A stretch of 64,000 nt of DNA from the NCBI GenBank assembly GCA_014529385.2, contig CM043959.1, positions 13,548,809 through 13,612,808 on the forward strand, read 5' to 3'. A program made the position numbers and the translations under genes. Of this stretch, positions 49,261 to 60,237 are shown one piece after another. This DNA is from Adiantum capillus-veneris. Lineage: Eukaryota > Streptophyta > Polypodiopsida > Polypodiales > Pteridaceae. Numbering within the stretch: position 1 is the first letter of the stretch; the number at the start of each line of letters is the position of its first letter. The notes under the pieces are model-generated. The model searched no databases. It saw nothing but the letters and a program-made list of their open reading frames with translations, and was not told where the DNA came from.

Positions 49261-49544
49261 AAGAAACGATCAATAATAGTCATGTTTGTGCATTGTGAGT
49301 GGGAAACCAGTAACAAAATCCATTGAAATATGTTTCCAAGGTCTTTCAGGAATGGGGAGAGGGTGTAAAAGTCCCAATTTCTTACCTGTAGCTGCTTTGA
49401 TTTTTTGACAAATCAAACAAGTTGAAACATACTGTTTAACATCCATTCTCATAGTAGGCCAATAAAAATCACGACATAAATTTTGAAAAGTTGCAGCAAA
49501 TCCTCTATGTTCAGCATAAGGTGGTTTGTGCAATTTTCAATAAT
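49261..49544 (-). pseudogene. integrase zinc-binding domain and start of core
   Basis: ORF 49270-49533 on the minus strand has the His pair (HKPPYAEHRG) and CLICQ of the integrase zinc-binding domain, then WKHISMDFVTGFP with the first catalytic Asp. A frameshift near 49280 separates it from the rest of the core. Confidence 0.87.
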
Positions 49545-49871
49545 TAATGTACGGAAAGGTTTAGTCACACACAATTTTTGTTTGATATAAAGGAAGTTTT
49601 CTTGAATAGTGTATATCAAGAAATGTGTGTACAAAATTATCAAGCATGTGCAACCATGTTGTTTTGAAGTCATCATTATGTGCATAAGTGTCAAATGAAG
49701 TTCCCGTAATGGTTGATAGATGATTAAGTGAGGGTCTTCTACTCAAAGCATCAGCTACAACGTTTTCTTTACCAGGTTAGTATTGAATGTTGGGCTGAAA
49801 ACTTTGAATAAAAGCGGCCCACTTAATATGTCTATCATCTATTAAGGGCTGAGAAAGTAAATATTTCATTA
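49545..49871 (-). pseudogene. RNase H end and pol linker
   Basis: Reads KYLLSQPLIDDRHIKWAAF, then one stop, PGKENVVADALSR (the well-known Ty3/gypsy RNase H to integrase linker) and ORF 49561-49746. It is separated from the first half of RNase H by the 450 bp insert, with the reading continuing correctly across the TA target site. Confidence 0.85.
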
Positions 49872-50321
49872 GGAAAATATTGAACTAAAAAATGGGCCTT
49901 GTAAGAATTGTTGATGTGGCATAGCTTTCAAAAAGTGGAGATCGGTAATTTTTTTGCAAATAAGATCCAAACTTTTCGGAGGTTGGATATTTAGAATCTA
50001 CTCTTCAAATGCTATCTATTGATATATAGCATGCATGTATCGGACATTGCCTTCATGTAGATCTAGAAAAAGGTGATTTTAGATTACCGTAACGGTAACA
50101 AAACCTAGATGATTGAAAAAAAATGGCATAACTTTCATACAAGTCATCCAAACTGTTTGGACCTTGGCTCTTTAGAATCCATTTTTCAAGAACTTTCCAA
50201 TGATAGGTCATATCATGGGGTTCTAACAAATATTTAGAGGGGTCTACCGGGTTGCTTTCTTTTGTACAACTTTGACGATGTGGCACTCTTAAAAGGCCCA
50301 AAAATGAGTTCAAAATTTTTC
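49872..50321. mobile_element. MITE-like insertion with TA target duplication
   Basis: 450 bp interrupting RNase H. Flanked by TA (49870-49871 and 50322-50323). The ends are inverted repeats of about 35 bp with about 27 matches, sharing TTGAACT, GGGCCTT and TAAGA. Two imperfect direct repeats lie inside (GGCATAGCTTTCA near 49918 and GGCATAACTTTCA near 50127, each followed by ATCCAAACT and TTTAGAATC). No transposase. The TA duplication suggests the Tc1/mariner group, but the ends are not the usual Stowaway sequence. Confidence 0.72.
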
Positions 50322-50672
50322 TAATGTGATACTTTGTTGATCAGTTTTAATGATCAAGTCGGTACCCATTACATAGTGTTTCCAAATTTTCAATGCATGT
50401 ACCACAGCAGTCAACTCTTTATCATAAGTACTGAACTTTGTTTCTAACGGTTTGAATTTACGACTTTCGAAAGCAATTGGATGGTTATCTTGCATAAGAA
50501 CTGTACCGATATCTTTTCCACTAACATCAGTGACTACCACAAAGAATGGTCTTTCAAAATCAGGCAATTGCAATACAGGTGCATTAGTCAAAGCATGTTT
50601 AAGTGCATTAAATGAGCTTTCTTGCAAATCAATCCATTCATAAGGCGTATTTTTCTTCAACAAGAGCGTCAA
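50322..50672 (-). pseudogene. RNase H, first half
   Basis: ORF 50310-50672 on the minus strand: LTNAPVLQLPDFERPF, VTDVSGKDIGTVLMQ (catalytic Asp), YDKELTAVVHALKIWKHY (catalytic Glu) and KTDQQS. It is cut by the MITE-like insert. RNase H would remove the RNA strand during reverse transcription. Confidence 0.88.
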
Positions 50673-51342
50673 ATAATGTGATTTGTAAGCAAAATTACGA
50701 ACAAATTTCCTGTAATAGCTACAAAGACCAATAAAGATCGTAGCTCATGCAAGTTTTTGGGTCTGGGCCATGATTGAATGACTTCAATTTTCTTTGGATC
50801 GACATGTATTCCCTTACCCGATACAATGTGGCCCAAATATTCAATTTCAGATTGGAAAAATGAACTCTTTTCAGGATTCAAATACAAGTGATTTTGTGCA
50901 AGCAGATCAAATACATGTGTTAAGTGTTGTTTGTGCTCTTCTTCAGATTTATTGAATACCAAAATGTCATCACAAAATACAATCACAAAATCTTGATGGT
51001 CAATGAAAATTTGATTCATCATGCGTGTGAATGTAGCTGGTTCATTTGTCAAACCAAATGGCATGACAAGAAATTCATAGTGTCCACTTTGTGTTCTGAA
51101 AGCAGTTTTGTAGACATCATGTTCAAACATTTTGACTTGGTGATACCCTGATTTAAGGTCAATTTTGCTAAAGATGTTTTCCCCTTTCAGTTTGTCTAGT
51201 AGATCATCCACTCTAGGAATAGGAAACTTATTCTTAATGGTGATCTTGTTTAAAGCCCTGTAGTCGATACACATACGAAAGGTTCCATTTTTCTTCTTGA
51301 CAAGAAGTACTGGAGCTCCGTATAGTGAACTACTAGGTCGGA
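50669..51342 (-). pseudogene. reverse transcriptase
   Basis: ORF 50669-51274 plus upstream KKNGTF sequence to 51342. Motifs in order: CIDYRALNKIT, FSKIDLKSGYHQV (catalytic Asp), FLVMPFGLTNEPATF, and FVIVFCDDILVF, the catalytic DD pair. The thumb region with YLGHIVSGKGI follows. The frame is lost near 50740 before RNase H and near 51340 before the upstream protease part. Motif C reads FCDD where plant Ty3/gypsy usually has F/Y-x-DD. Confidence 0.9.
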
Positions 51343-52698
51343 TTAGGCCTCGGTCAAGTAAATCAGTGATTTGAGTTTGTATTTCCCTGTGTGCGGTAGG
51401 ATTTCACAATAAGGTGCTCTACAAGGAGGTTCACTACCCGGTATGATGTCAATTTTGTGGTCTTTTGGGCGTGATGGTGGAATTCTAGGTGGTAGATCAT
51501 GCATGAAACAATCTTTAGATTGTGAGAAGAATTCATCATGGGTGGAGTTATGTGAAGTTTCTGTTTCAGCAGAAATTTGATTTATCAATACTAGATATGT
51601 TTCCCCCTGTTTTTGAATTGCTCGTTTGGCTTGAGTGTGAGAAAGGAGTGGAAATTTTTGATGTGCCAGTGTTACTTGGATGGAAAAAATTTTCTTATTA
51701 TGAGTGAGAGACATTGTATGTGTTTTATAATTAATCAACGGGTCAAATTCATGACTAAATGGCATTCCCAAAATCATATCAAGACCATGCAATGGTGCTA
51801 CCAAAAATGTACATGCTTGTGTGAATTCACCAATGCAAACGTCAACAGTGACTTGAGTTTTACAATTAAAACGTTGATTATTAAAAACAGTTTTGACCTT
51901 GTGAGGTGATGAGATCTCAGAGAGTGATAGTTGTTGTGCCAATTGTGTGGAAATGAAATCATGGCTATTACCATCATCTAACAGAATGGTGACATTTTCA
52001 CCCTTAACAGTGCCTTGCACTTTAAACAAAGTGTGAGGAGATATAAGAGTACTTGAGGATGGGTTGTCATCGTTATCATAATCAGGATCATATCCCTCAC
52101 CGTAGTTAACTTCCACTTCATTGTCGTCGGCTGTAGCATCTTTGATGAGGTTAAGAGTAGCTCCGTTGGGGCGGTTGTTGTTGAAGGGTTTTTTACTTGA
52201 ATTCCTGTTGACTCCATTTGAATGGCCATTGGATTGACCATTGCCCTTAGCATGACCATTTGGGCACTTATCTGCATAGTGACCATACTGAAAGCATTTA
52301 AAACACTTCACCTTTTTGTTACCATTGGAATTTGGAGGAGAACGCTGGTTGAAAGGATGTTGGTTGCCTCGTTGCTGGGTGTTGTTGTTGCTCGTATGAG
52401 GTTGAGTAGTTGTAGGAGGATTGTCAAATCTACGTCTTTTGAAAAAATTACGGCTTTGGTATTTGCTTCTGTCAAAGTTAGGAGAGAAAGGAGGTCTCTT
52501 GTTGCGGTTAGTGTTAGCAGGTTGATCAGTGTGAGAGGAATGTCCACCTTTCTTCCTTTTTGCGTTGAGAGCCAAATTAATGGCCTTTGACAGAGAATCT
52601 GGTTTGAACATATCTACCTCAGCACTAATTTGTAGTGTTAAGCCTGATATGTACTTTCGCTTCAATTTCCTGCGACTAACATGTTCAATAGCTTGCAA
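51343..52698 (-). pseudogene. gag C-terminal part, zinc knuckle and protease
   Basis: One long minus-strand ORF of 451 aa. First the end of the retrotransposon gag domain (QAIEHVSRRKLKRKYISGL), then a basic Asn/Pro-rich stretch, a CCHC knuckle (CFKCFQYGHYADKCP, about residue 133-147) for RNA binding, an acidic linker, and an aspartic protease with LLDDGNSHDFIS and GLDMILGMPF. The protease active site reads DDG where D-S/T-G is expected, so activity is doubtful. The ORF ends in the spacer before RT. Confidence 0.88.
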
Positions 52699-53205
52699 TT
52701 GAATTAGACAATTCCAAAAACGGTCAGTGTAACCCTATACGTCTTCATTTCTACCCTGTCGAATTAAATCTCATTGACGTCGTGCTTTAGCTTTGTACTA
52801 TGTGGGCAAAAATTGGGGTAAAAACACTTTTTTAAATGTATTCTAGGTGCGTGGTCTTCTTCCATGTTGTTTGGTGGCGTTCCACCACAATGCAGCGCTG
52901 CTAGTGAGATGATTGGATGCACACTTTACCATTTCACTCTTGGGAAAGTCTTCATCATGAAAATAGTCATCTAGTTGACTAACCCATGCTAGAACCGTGC
53001 TAGCATCTTTAGTGCCATCAAAATCTTTGAAAGTGAAGGCTTTTTTGCTAATTTTGTTTTGCTTGGGTGTCGGTACAGATTCGGTGCGTGCAGAATGCAA
53101 TAATTTATCTTCAAGTTCTTGCCTTCGCATGCGTTCATATGTGAGTGACTGATGCAAATTTTGAAGTTGCTCTGCAATCGTGGGTGCCTGAGGAAAGTGT
53201 GGCAT
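52699..53205 (-). pseudogene. gag N-terminal part
   Basis: ORF 52843-53205 on the minus strand starts MPHFPQAPTIAEQLQNLHQS, a coiled-coil-like N-terminus, then FKDFDGTKDASTVLAWVSQL and HLTSSAALWWN, hallmarks of the plant retrotransposon gag domain. A frameshift near 52845 and stops in 52699-52842 separate it from the downstream gag part. Gag would form the virus-like particle. Confidence 0.85.
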
Positions 53206-54681
53206 GATTGCGTGCTTTTTTTAATTATTATTATTTTTTATAAAAAAATAAATACTTAAATGGTAATGCTTAAAAAGGATATTTGGTGATATTCACAGAT
53301 GCAATAGGCGGAATAAAAGTAAAATAAATAACAGAAACGTACTTAGCTGAAAAGTAGCGGTAACGTCCAGTCCGGAATGGCGATGCACTAGGAAATTTCC
53401 AGAGAAGTAGACGGTCCGACGGTGCTTTACCGAGCCATATGAATTTTATAGCGTCCGGTCTCCTTATCCCAAAAGATAGTGATAATTTTAACTTTCACCC
53501 CAAAGGTTGTCGAAGATGTTCGGCGAAGAATGGACGGCCAATATTCCCCTTTGAACAGTGAAATAGAAAGCTTGTGCGGCCAAAGGAGTCAGTCGAGCTG
53601 GTTTTAATAGAGTCGGTGACTTATTGTTGATTTGGGTTGGTGGAGACTGACGAAGCGATTATAGAAGGGTGCCAAGTCCTTAATAAAAGGGGGTCAACTT
53701 TATACTTAAGTTGCATATTGCCGTGGGCGGCCCAAGTAAAGGAAGACTGCAGTGGGTGGCCGAGGAGGAACAATGGGCGGCCAATTTTTAACTGGTAAGG
53801 TAAGGCTTGTAAGTTTTTGAAGTGGGCGGCCGGCCAAAATTTTAAGCCACCTTTTGTTTTTATAAAAATTGTGTAAAGGAAAAGTAAAAGCCTTGCACGG
53901 CGTGCAGGAAAGCTGCAGGCAACGCGCGAGTACAGAGAGAGGCTCAGGGTGCCATGCAGGGTCAGCTTCGGACCGCGAGGAAGGGTCGACTTCTACCCCG
54001 CAGGCCTAGGCGACAGTGTTGGTGGCAGCTACAAGAATTTTTGTGTAGGTCGACAGCATGGGTTGGCGGTCCTTCCCACGGCCAGAGTTTGAGTTGGAAT
54101 CACTGCTAAGCAGCCCTTCCCACGGCAGGGGTGAGCCGGATGGCAAGAATTGTGGATGTACTGTGGTTGGCTCAAGGAAGCACAAGGCAAGGGGGAATAC
54201 TGAACTTGAGGCTTTCAAGCAGGAGAATTACAACAGTTCTCTGATGTTTTTGATGGCTCCTTCCATCCTTCCTTCTATCTTCAATCTTTCCTCTCTAATT
54301 AATCTTTTCGATATCGTCCTTCATGACAAAGCAATTGCTCAATTGCAACTAGGTTTCGAAATCAAGAATTTCCTGACTCTCCAAGCTTTTCTACTTTCTT
54401 CTTGCCTTCACAATCCGCAATGATTATGCATTAAATTTGAAAGTGGACACTCGACATACCATATTTTGGGTCGTTATGAAGCCGAATTGGAAATCAATTT
54501 CTGAATAGCCACCAATTAACAATTGAGTTTTCTTCTGAAAATTCGATCAATTATACTTAGAATTCCACGAGTCCTTGAATCCTTGAATTGCAAGGTCGAT
54601 GAATTGCAATTGGGATTTTGTCGATTAGAGGAACTCCTTCTTCAAATTGAAATCTGGTGCTGATTTATCCTCGAACCTAAG
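53206..54681 (-). other. 5' leader of the minus-strand element
   Basis: About 1.5 kb between PBS and gag. More GC-rich than the rest of the window around 53340-54060 and with a repeated GGGCGGCC motif (53531-53832). No conserved coding domain. A plus-strand ORF at 54058-54423 looks accidental. Confidence 0.7.
53531..53832. repeat. repeated GTGGGCGGCC motif in the leader
   Basis: GTGGGCGGCC or one-base variants at 53723-53732, 53752-53761, 53773-53782 and 53822-53831. Weaker relatives TGGACGGCC (53531) and TGTGCGGCC (about 53573) lie upstream. Spacing is 20-50 bp and irregular. Confidence 0.6.
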
Positions 54682-54693
54682 GCTCTGATACCA
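54682..54693 (-). other. primer-binding site of the minus-strand element
   Basis: Reverse complement reads TGGTATCAGAGC, the site for plant initiator tRNA-Met, one base from the LTR end. It fixes the orientation of the element. Confidence 0.92.
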
Positions 54694-54694
54694 T

Positions 54695-54813
54695 TGTTGG
54701 GAGAAGAGGGGGAGATCGACTGCTTAAAATATTCAACACAAGCTTCCAAGCAATCACCATCAACCTGTCCGCCTCTTCTTCCACTTTCCAAGCACACACA
54801 CTCACCTAGACTA

Positions 54814-54881
<68 letters not shown>

Positions 54882-55405
54882 CATAGAATTGACATAGACA
54901 TGCTTGTAAGAGAGTGTAAGAGATGGAGACTAGGTTAGAGAGTACACAGCAAATAACCATAGCTTAAGAGAGTAGAGAAGAGAATCTGCAAGAGAAAGGC
55001 CTAAATCTAGCCCCAAACTCCACGGCACCTCTCTTGTGGAGTTGGTATTTAATATATTATTTTGAGTTTAAGGTGCCAAAATTTGAGGCCCCTCTTTTTA
55101 CAACCACTTTACTTTTGCAAATGAGTGAAGCTCATTAGTTCTTGCATGACCCATAAGGGGAGTTCCCACTACAACTATTTACAGAGCCATAGTGGCTTAT
55201 TGCAATGATGTTCTAAGCTACTGTGCAAATATAAAATGGCCAAGAGTAATTGCCGTCGCCTCTTCATCAACTCCCCGCATTCCACTCTACAAAATCATCA
55301 TCAACTCAATAAGTAAAATAAATAGACAGCACATAATTAACCATTATGCCAACTATCCCAATTGCAGCTAACCACTACAACAGGAGGGTGCCCAGTCTCG
55401 TAACA
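54695..55405 (-). repeat. 5' LTR of the minus-strand element
   Basis: 711 bp; on the minus strand it starts TGTTACGAGACTGGG and ends CTTCTCCCAACA. Blocks such as TGGCACC and CCACAAGAG...GTGGAGTTTGGGGCT and TTTATATTTGCACAGTAG-like sequence align with the array LTRs. Contains the (CA)31 microsatellite. Confidence 0.9.
54815..54876. repeat. (CA)31 microsatellite in the 5' LTR
   Basis: 62 bp of uninterrupted CA. The matching position of the 3' LTR remnant has only (CA)8 (48468-48483). Confidence 0.95.
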
Positions 55406-55410
55406 GCAGA

Positions 55411-55643
55411 TGCTCTCAATTTCCTTTTCTCTCTCTTACCCTTTGTCTTGGGTTATGGAGCTTCTCTGTGTCATCCTCTTGTGTGTAAGAGTTTGTCCTC
55501 TTGTTTTCTCTGTGTACATCTCCATACCTTCTCTCTATGTCAACATCAACCCTTCTAGATCTCTCTTTTTTCCCTTCTCCACATGGTAAGGCCAATGGTT
55601 GTATTTCATAGCCAAGCATAGAAGCCCACCCTTGACCCCAACA
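55411..55643 (+). repeat. LTR-2, right part
   Basis: Continuation of the LTR-2 that begins at 47913, starting TGCTCTCAATTTCC and ending CCCCAACA, followed by TGGTATTTGAGC. Confidence 0.88.
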
Positions 55644-56371
55644 ATGGTATTTGAGCTTCTGGTATGAAGAAAATCGGTAATCAAAAACAAATTTTAAGGA
55701 TCGATTCTCAAATTTACAAAATTGAGTTTGCAAATCAAGGCTAATTGACAATTGATTGGAAAACTGCCCATCAATTTTGCTTAACGACCATCAAGATTTG
55801 ACAAGGAAAGAAAATAATCAAATCTTGAAGAATTTGTTTGAGTCAGTCGGTGATTTTGGTTAGACATCAAAAAAGGGAGCTTGGAAAGTGATAATTTTGG
55901 CTTAAGTGTAGAAGAGATGGACATCAAGGCTCCAATTGAGAGATTAAAAGCTATAAGTATTACCTATGACATCTCACTCCATGCTGCAAGCTCCGATCAA
56001 AGATAGTTAACGATATTGAAGTATAGTTTTCAAACCGTTGAAGTAGTACTCGACTACCATTCTGAACCATGTGTGACCAACCCTCACACACACATATGGC
56101 CGACGAAGAGCTGGTTGGTCACCATTATTGGGCAGTGTCGTTGCTCATTGACTCCATTCTTTTCAAAATTCTTTCCGACCTTGTTTTCACACAAAAGGTG
56201 AGGCCCCTATTGAACTGCAAAGTTGGCCACCCAAATTGTAACAAAGACTTATTCTCACCCCCTCTCCTTTAGTTGATTAATCCCTCTCTATCATGGTCAA
56301 CTTAAGGACCTCTCTTCTTAAGCCCAACCTTTCATGGACAACTTAAGGACCTCTCCAACAATCCAATATTG
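55644..56371 (+). repeat. B internal segment, leader part
   Basis: Leader as at 42276, with a shortened stretch near 56125 (CACCATTATTGGGCAG). Confidence 0.7.
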
Positions 56372-57528
56372 GATAAGGTGAGGGAATGCTCACACAAAGG
56401 TGAAGCCTATCTTCAAATTACTCAAATTCTCAGTCAAGAAGATGCAACAGAGAAAATAAAAGGCCCTAGTTAAGGACCATTATATGGAGGATGTCCTTCT
56501 TTACTATAGACATCAACTTTACATTCCTAAGGATACCTCCCTAAAATAATTAATTCTTCATGAAGGTCATGATATCCCAGTTTCAGGACATGTGGGATAT
56601 GCAAAAACTCTTAATACCTTGAGGAAAAGCTACTTCTAGACCGGAATAAAGAGGGATGTACTTTGATACATTAGACAATGCCTCTCTTGTCAAAAAAAAA
56701 AGGCTAAACGAGTGATGATGCCAGGAAAACATGGTAGTCATGGATATGCTTACTAAAGCGCATCTCATCTAATACCAGTAAAAACCACATATCAAATATA
56801 AGCCGGATCTTTATTAAAGATATCTTTAGACTACGTGGGCTTCCAAAGAGAATTATCAGTGATGTAAAGTTCACTTCCAAGTTTTGGAAGTCTGTATTTG
56901 AAGCTTTAGGAACACAACTATTCTTTAGCTCGGCATATCATCCTCAGACAGATGGACAAACAGAACGGGTAACCAAATAATTGAAGATATCCTTTGAGCT
57001 TATTGCAGTAGAGAACCCTACAACAAGTGGATTCAATTTCTTCCCTTGGTAGAATTTTCCTATAACTCCTCTTTCCATAAAAGCATTGGGATGTCACCTT
57101 TCAATGCTCTATATGGGCATGAATTCATATCACCACTGAGTTTTTTTGACCCTACTATAAGGGTAGAAGCCTCAAAGAAAACGCTGGAGGAAATGGAAGC
57201 CTAGACCAAAGCCATACGACAAGATATTTAGGCAGATAAGGATCGTCAAAAGCATTATGCAGACCAAAAATGATTCAATCAAATCTTCAAACAAGGAGAC
57301 AAGGTCTTTCTATGAGTGCGTCCAAAAAGAAGCGATCTATCTCTGGGAAAATTCAAAAATCTTAGTCCTCGATATTGTGGTCCTTATGAAATAATCAAGG
57401 TCCTTAGTGATCAAGCCTACAAATTAAAGCTGTCCAAACATACTAAAGTTCATTATGTATTTCATGTCAACCTACTAAAACCCTACATCCCAAATTCCTT
57501 GGCCATTTTGTATTTGCACAGTGTTTGA
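56372..57528 (+). pseudogene. integrase remnant (zinc-binding, core, C-terminal)
   Basis: GHVGYAKT and CLSCQ zinc ligands (ORF on other strand ignored), core with a 6-base deletion after ISD (ATTATCAGTGATGTAAAG near 56855), YHPQTDGQTER, SIGMSPFNALYGHE, and C-terminal ORF 57316-57528 with LGKFKNLSPRYCGPYEIIKV. Shared stops present. Confidence 0.87.
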
Positions 57529-58010
57529 GATCTTTTATCAATGAGCCACTATGGTTGCTTTGTAAATAGGATAGTGAGAACTCACCTTAAAAGGGTCATG
57601 CAATAAGCGATATGCTCCAAACATAACTTAAGTGGAACTAAGTGTCAAAGAGGGTGCTCCAAATTTTTGGCACCAACAAGTAATATCAAATATTAAATAC
57701 CAAACTCCACAAGAGGTGCCATGGAGTTTGGAGCTAAGGCCATTCTTGTGTAGATGCTTTCAATTTTTCCCTTTCCCCTCTCTTACCCTATGTCTTGGGC
57801 TATGGAGCTTCTCTGTGTCATCCTCTTGTGTATAAGAGTTTGTCCCCTTGTTTTCTTTGTGTATTATTATGTGTAGATATGTCAACATCCCCTTCCCTTC
57901 TCTCTATGTCCACATCAACCCTTCTAGATCTCTCTTTTCCCTTGTCCACATGGCAAGATCAATGGTTGTATTTAATGGCCAAGTGTGGACACCCACCCTT
58001 GACCCCAAAA
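57492..58010 (+). repeat. LTR-3, fused to pol
   Basis: Long-block type. Ends CCCCAAAA, followed by GTGGTATCAAAGC. Confidence 0.85.
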
Positions 58011-59916
58011 GTGGTATCAAAGCTTCCGGTCTAAAGAAAATCGGCACAATCAAAATCAAGTTTGGGAATCAAGGCTGATCAGCAAAATTGAAAAAACGGC
58101 CCATCAATTCCGCCTAAAGATCATCAAGATTCAACAAGGGAAGAAAAGAATTAGCTCTTGAAGAATTTGTTTGAGTCAATCGGTGATTCCGGTTCGACAT
58201 AAAAAATGGGAGCTTGAAAAGTAATTATTTTGGCTTAACTGTAGAAGAAATGGAAGATCAAGGCTCTGATTGAGGGATTGGAATCTACAAGAATTACCCA
58301 TGCCATCTTAGCCCATGTTGCAAGCTCCAATCTAAGATAGCTGACAATATTGAAATATAGTTTTCAAACCATTGAAGTAGTACTCCGTTACCTTTCTGAA
58401 ACCCTGTGTGACCAACCCTTACACACACATATGGCTTGACTTTGACCTACACAAAATCAGGCCATGTAACCATCAAAGTGGTCTCCCAGAGCTCTTGAAC
58501 TAGTTGTCCTTCATACTCGCGGGCCAAGGAAGAGGCCATTGGTTGCCATCAATCTCTGAGCACTGGGCGTTGTTACTGCTGCTCGTTAACTGAGTTCTTT
58601 TCAAAACTGTTTCCGACCTTATTTTCACACAAAAGGTGAGGCCGCTATTGAACTACAAAGTTGGCCTCCCAAATTTTAACAAAGACCTATTCACCCTCTC
58701 TCCTTTACTTGATTAAGCCCTCTCTATTGTGGTCGACCCTTGTCGGTTGCATGCCCCCCAAAACTTTAACTAACCACTTGATTTACATCGTATATGCTAT
58801 GAGACACCATCGTTTTTTACTCTAAAAAATTGTACTCATGTTTTCTTGATTTTACTAGCTATCCAACTAAACCTATGAGGACTATTTATTCTATGTTACC
58901 AAGTAAAAGTATCTTGACACCCACGTGATGATCCAACTCTAGAATTTTGACTCTTCTTCTACTAGAAAATCACTCATTGTGTAAAGAATTTGCAAGTTTA
59001 TACTTTCTTTTATATGACTAACACCACACATGAGCAGTTGTACTTTTTCTCTCTCTTTTTGGAGATGACACAAAACACAACTAGTACCACTTTTTAGCAA
59101 ACTGTCGTTGCCAACAGCTTCACATTGACTACATGGGACACTGTACAAGATGAAGCCTATCCAAACTTTCAAATCAATAAACTTTTAACTTTCAATTGTT
59201 TGAACTCCTATTGGAGAAAAAGTCAAAATCCATGTTATACAATTGCTACTAGACTTGGATCATTAATTAATTTACTGTTACTATGCTAACTCGATTTGAG
59301 AATAGAGACAGAAACCTGTGTGCCCTATGCAATACACCATTATTTATACCTAAGTATTTCCCTAAGAAGTGCAATTCAACAAGAAAATAAGGTACTGCAT
59401 ATTTTTTGATTCTCTACATTGTAACATCGGGCCACTAGTCCCATGAGGTACTACGTTTTTGAGTGAAGTATTTCTTTTTTGATATTCCCATTTGTGGAAA
59501 CTCTTTGTGTCCCTTGTCTGTAGAGTTTGAATACAAGATATGCTAGATAGGAGGATTGTTAAAATTTTGTCCATTCTCCATGCCCTCAGTTCAGGCTTGG
59601 ATAGTCACTATATGTTTGCTTATGGTGTAATGCCCAAGCATATTTAAACATGATATCTAACCTTGTAATGTATTTAATAGTTACCTTCGCACTGACACAT
59701 TCACAATGCATTTCACAATGGTTTATTAAAACTCTTTCGAGGACCCCTACCTACATGTCATAATAAAGAACCGTCTCCACTTGTAAATGAAGAAGAGAAA
59801 CTTGTTCTTGACCAAATAGTTGATCATGAAACCACCATAGCACGCACTAACATGGTTCATAATTGTTATTTTTTGACTTTTCAATGCCACCCTAGAGAAG
59901 ATGCTAAATGGATGCC
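58011..59916 (+). repeat. C internal segment, long form, tail lost
   Basis: Donor-like ACCAAGTAAAAGT near 58907 (GT kept, G before it changed), acceptor position altered to TTTTTGGAGATGAC. Antisense ORFs 58939-59172 and 59362-59574. At about 59916 (GATGCCTGAAACC) it joins B leader, skipping tail, LTR-1, S and LTR-2. Confidence 0.77.
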
Positions 59917-60237
59917 TGAAACCATGTGTGAACAACCCTCACACACACATATGGCCGAGGAAAAGGTGGTTGGTCACCATTAACCTCTAAGCATTGGGAA
60001 GTGTCGTTGCTCGTTGACTCAGTTCTTTTCAAAACTCTTTCCGACCTTGTTTTCACACAAAAGGTGAGCCCCCTATTGAACTGCAAAGTTGGCCACCCAA
60101 ATTGTAACAAAGACCTATTCTCACCCCCTCTCCTTTAGTTGATTAATCCCTCTCTATCATGGTCGACTTAAGGACCTCTCTTCTTAAGCCCAACCTTTCA
60201 TGGACAACTTAAGGACCTCTCCAACAATCCAATATTG
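59917..60237 (+). repeat. B leader fragment fused to C
   Basis: Only the last ~320 bp of the B leader, from GAAACCATGTGTGAACAACC on. Confidence 0.75.

Larger units (their letters stand above)
48346..55405 (-). mobile_element. Ty3/gypsy retrotransposon, minus strand, degenerate
   Basis: About 7.06 kb flanked by the 5 bp duplication GCAGA. In element orientation: 5' LTR (55405-54695), PBS, 1.5 kb leader, gag, protease, reverse transcriptase, RNase H, integrase, then a short remnant of the 3' LTR. Order PR-RT-RH-IN is that of Ty3/gypsy. Many frameshifts, a MITE-like insertion and loss of the pol end plus most of the 3' LTR show it is dead. Its 5' LTR is a diverged relative of the array LTRs (same ends TGTTACGAGAC...CCCAACA and shared internal blocks). 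It is the only copy here with gag, PR and RT. Confidence 0.92.

Noticed and set aside
54058..54423. 121-codon plus-strand ORF in the leader of the minus-strand element
   Set aside because: Antisense to the element, no recognised domain, and no matching copy elsewhere in the window.
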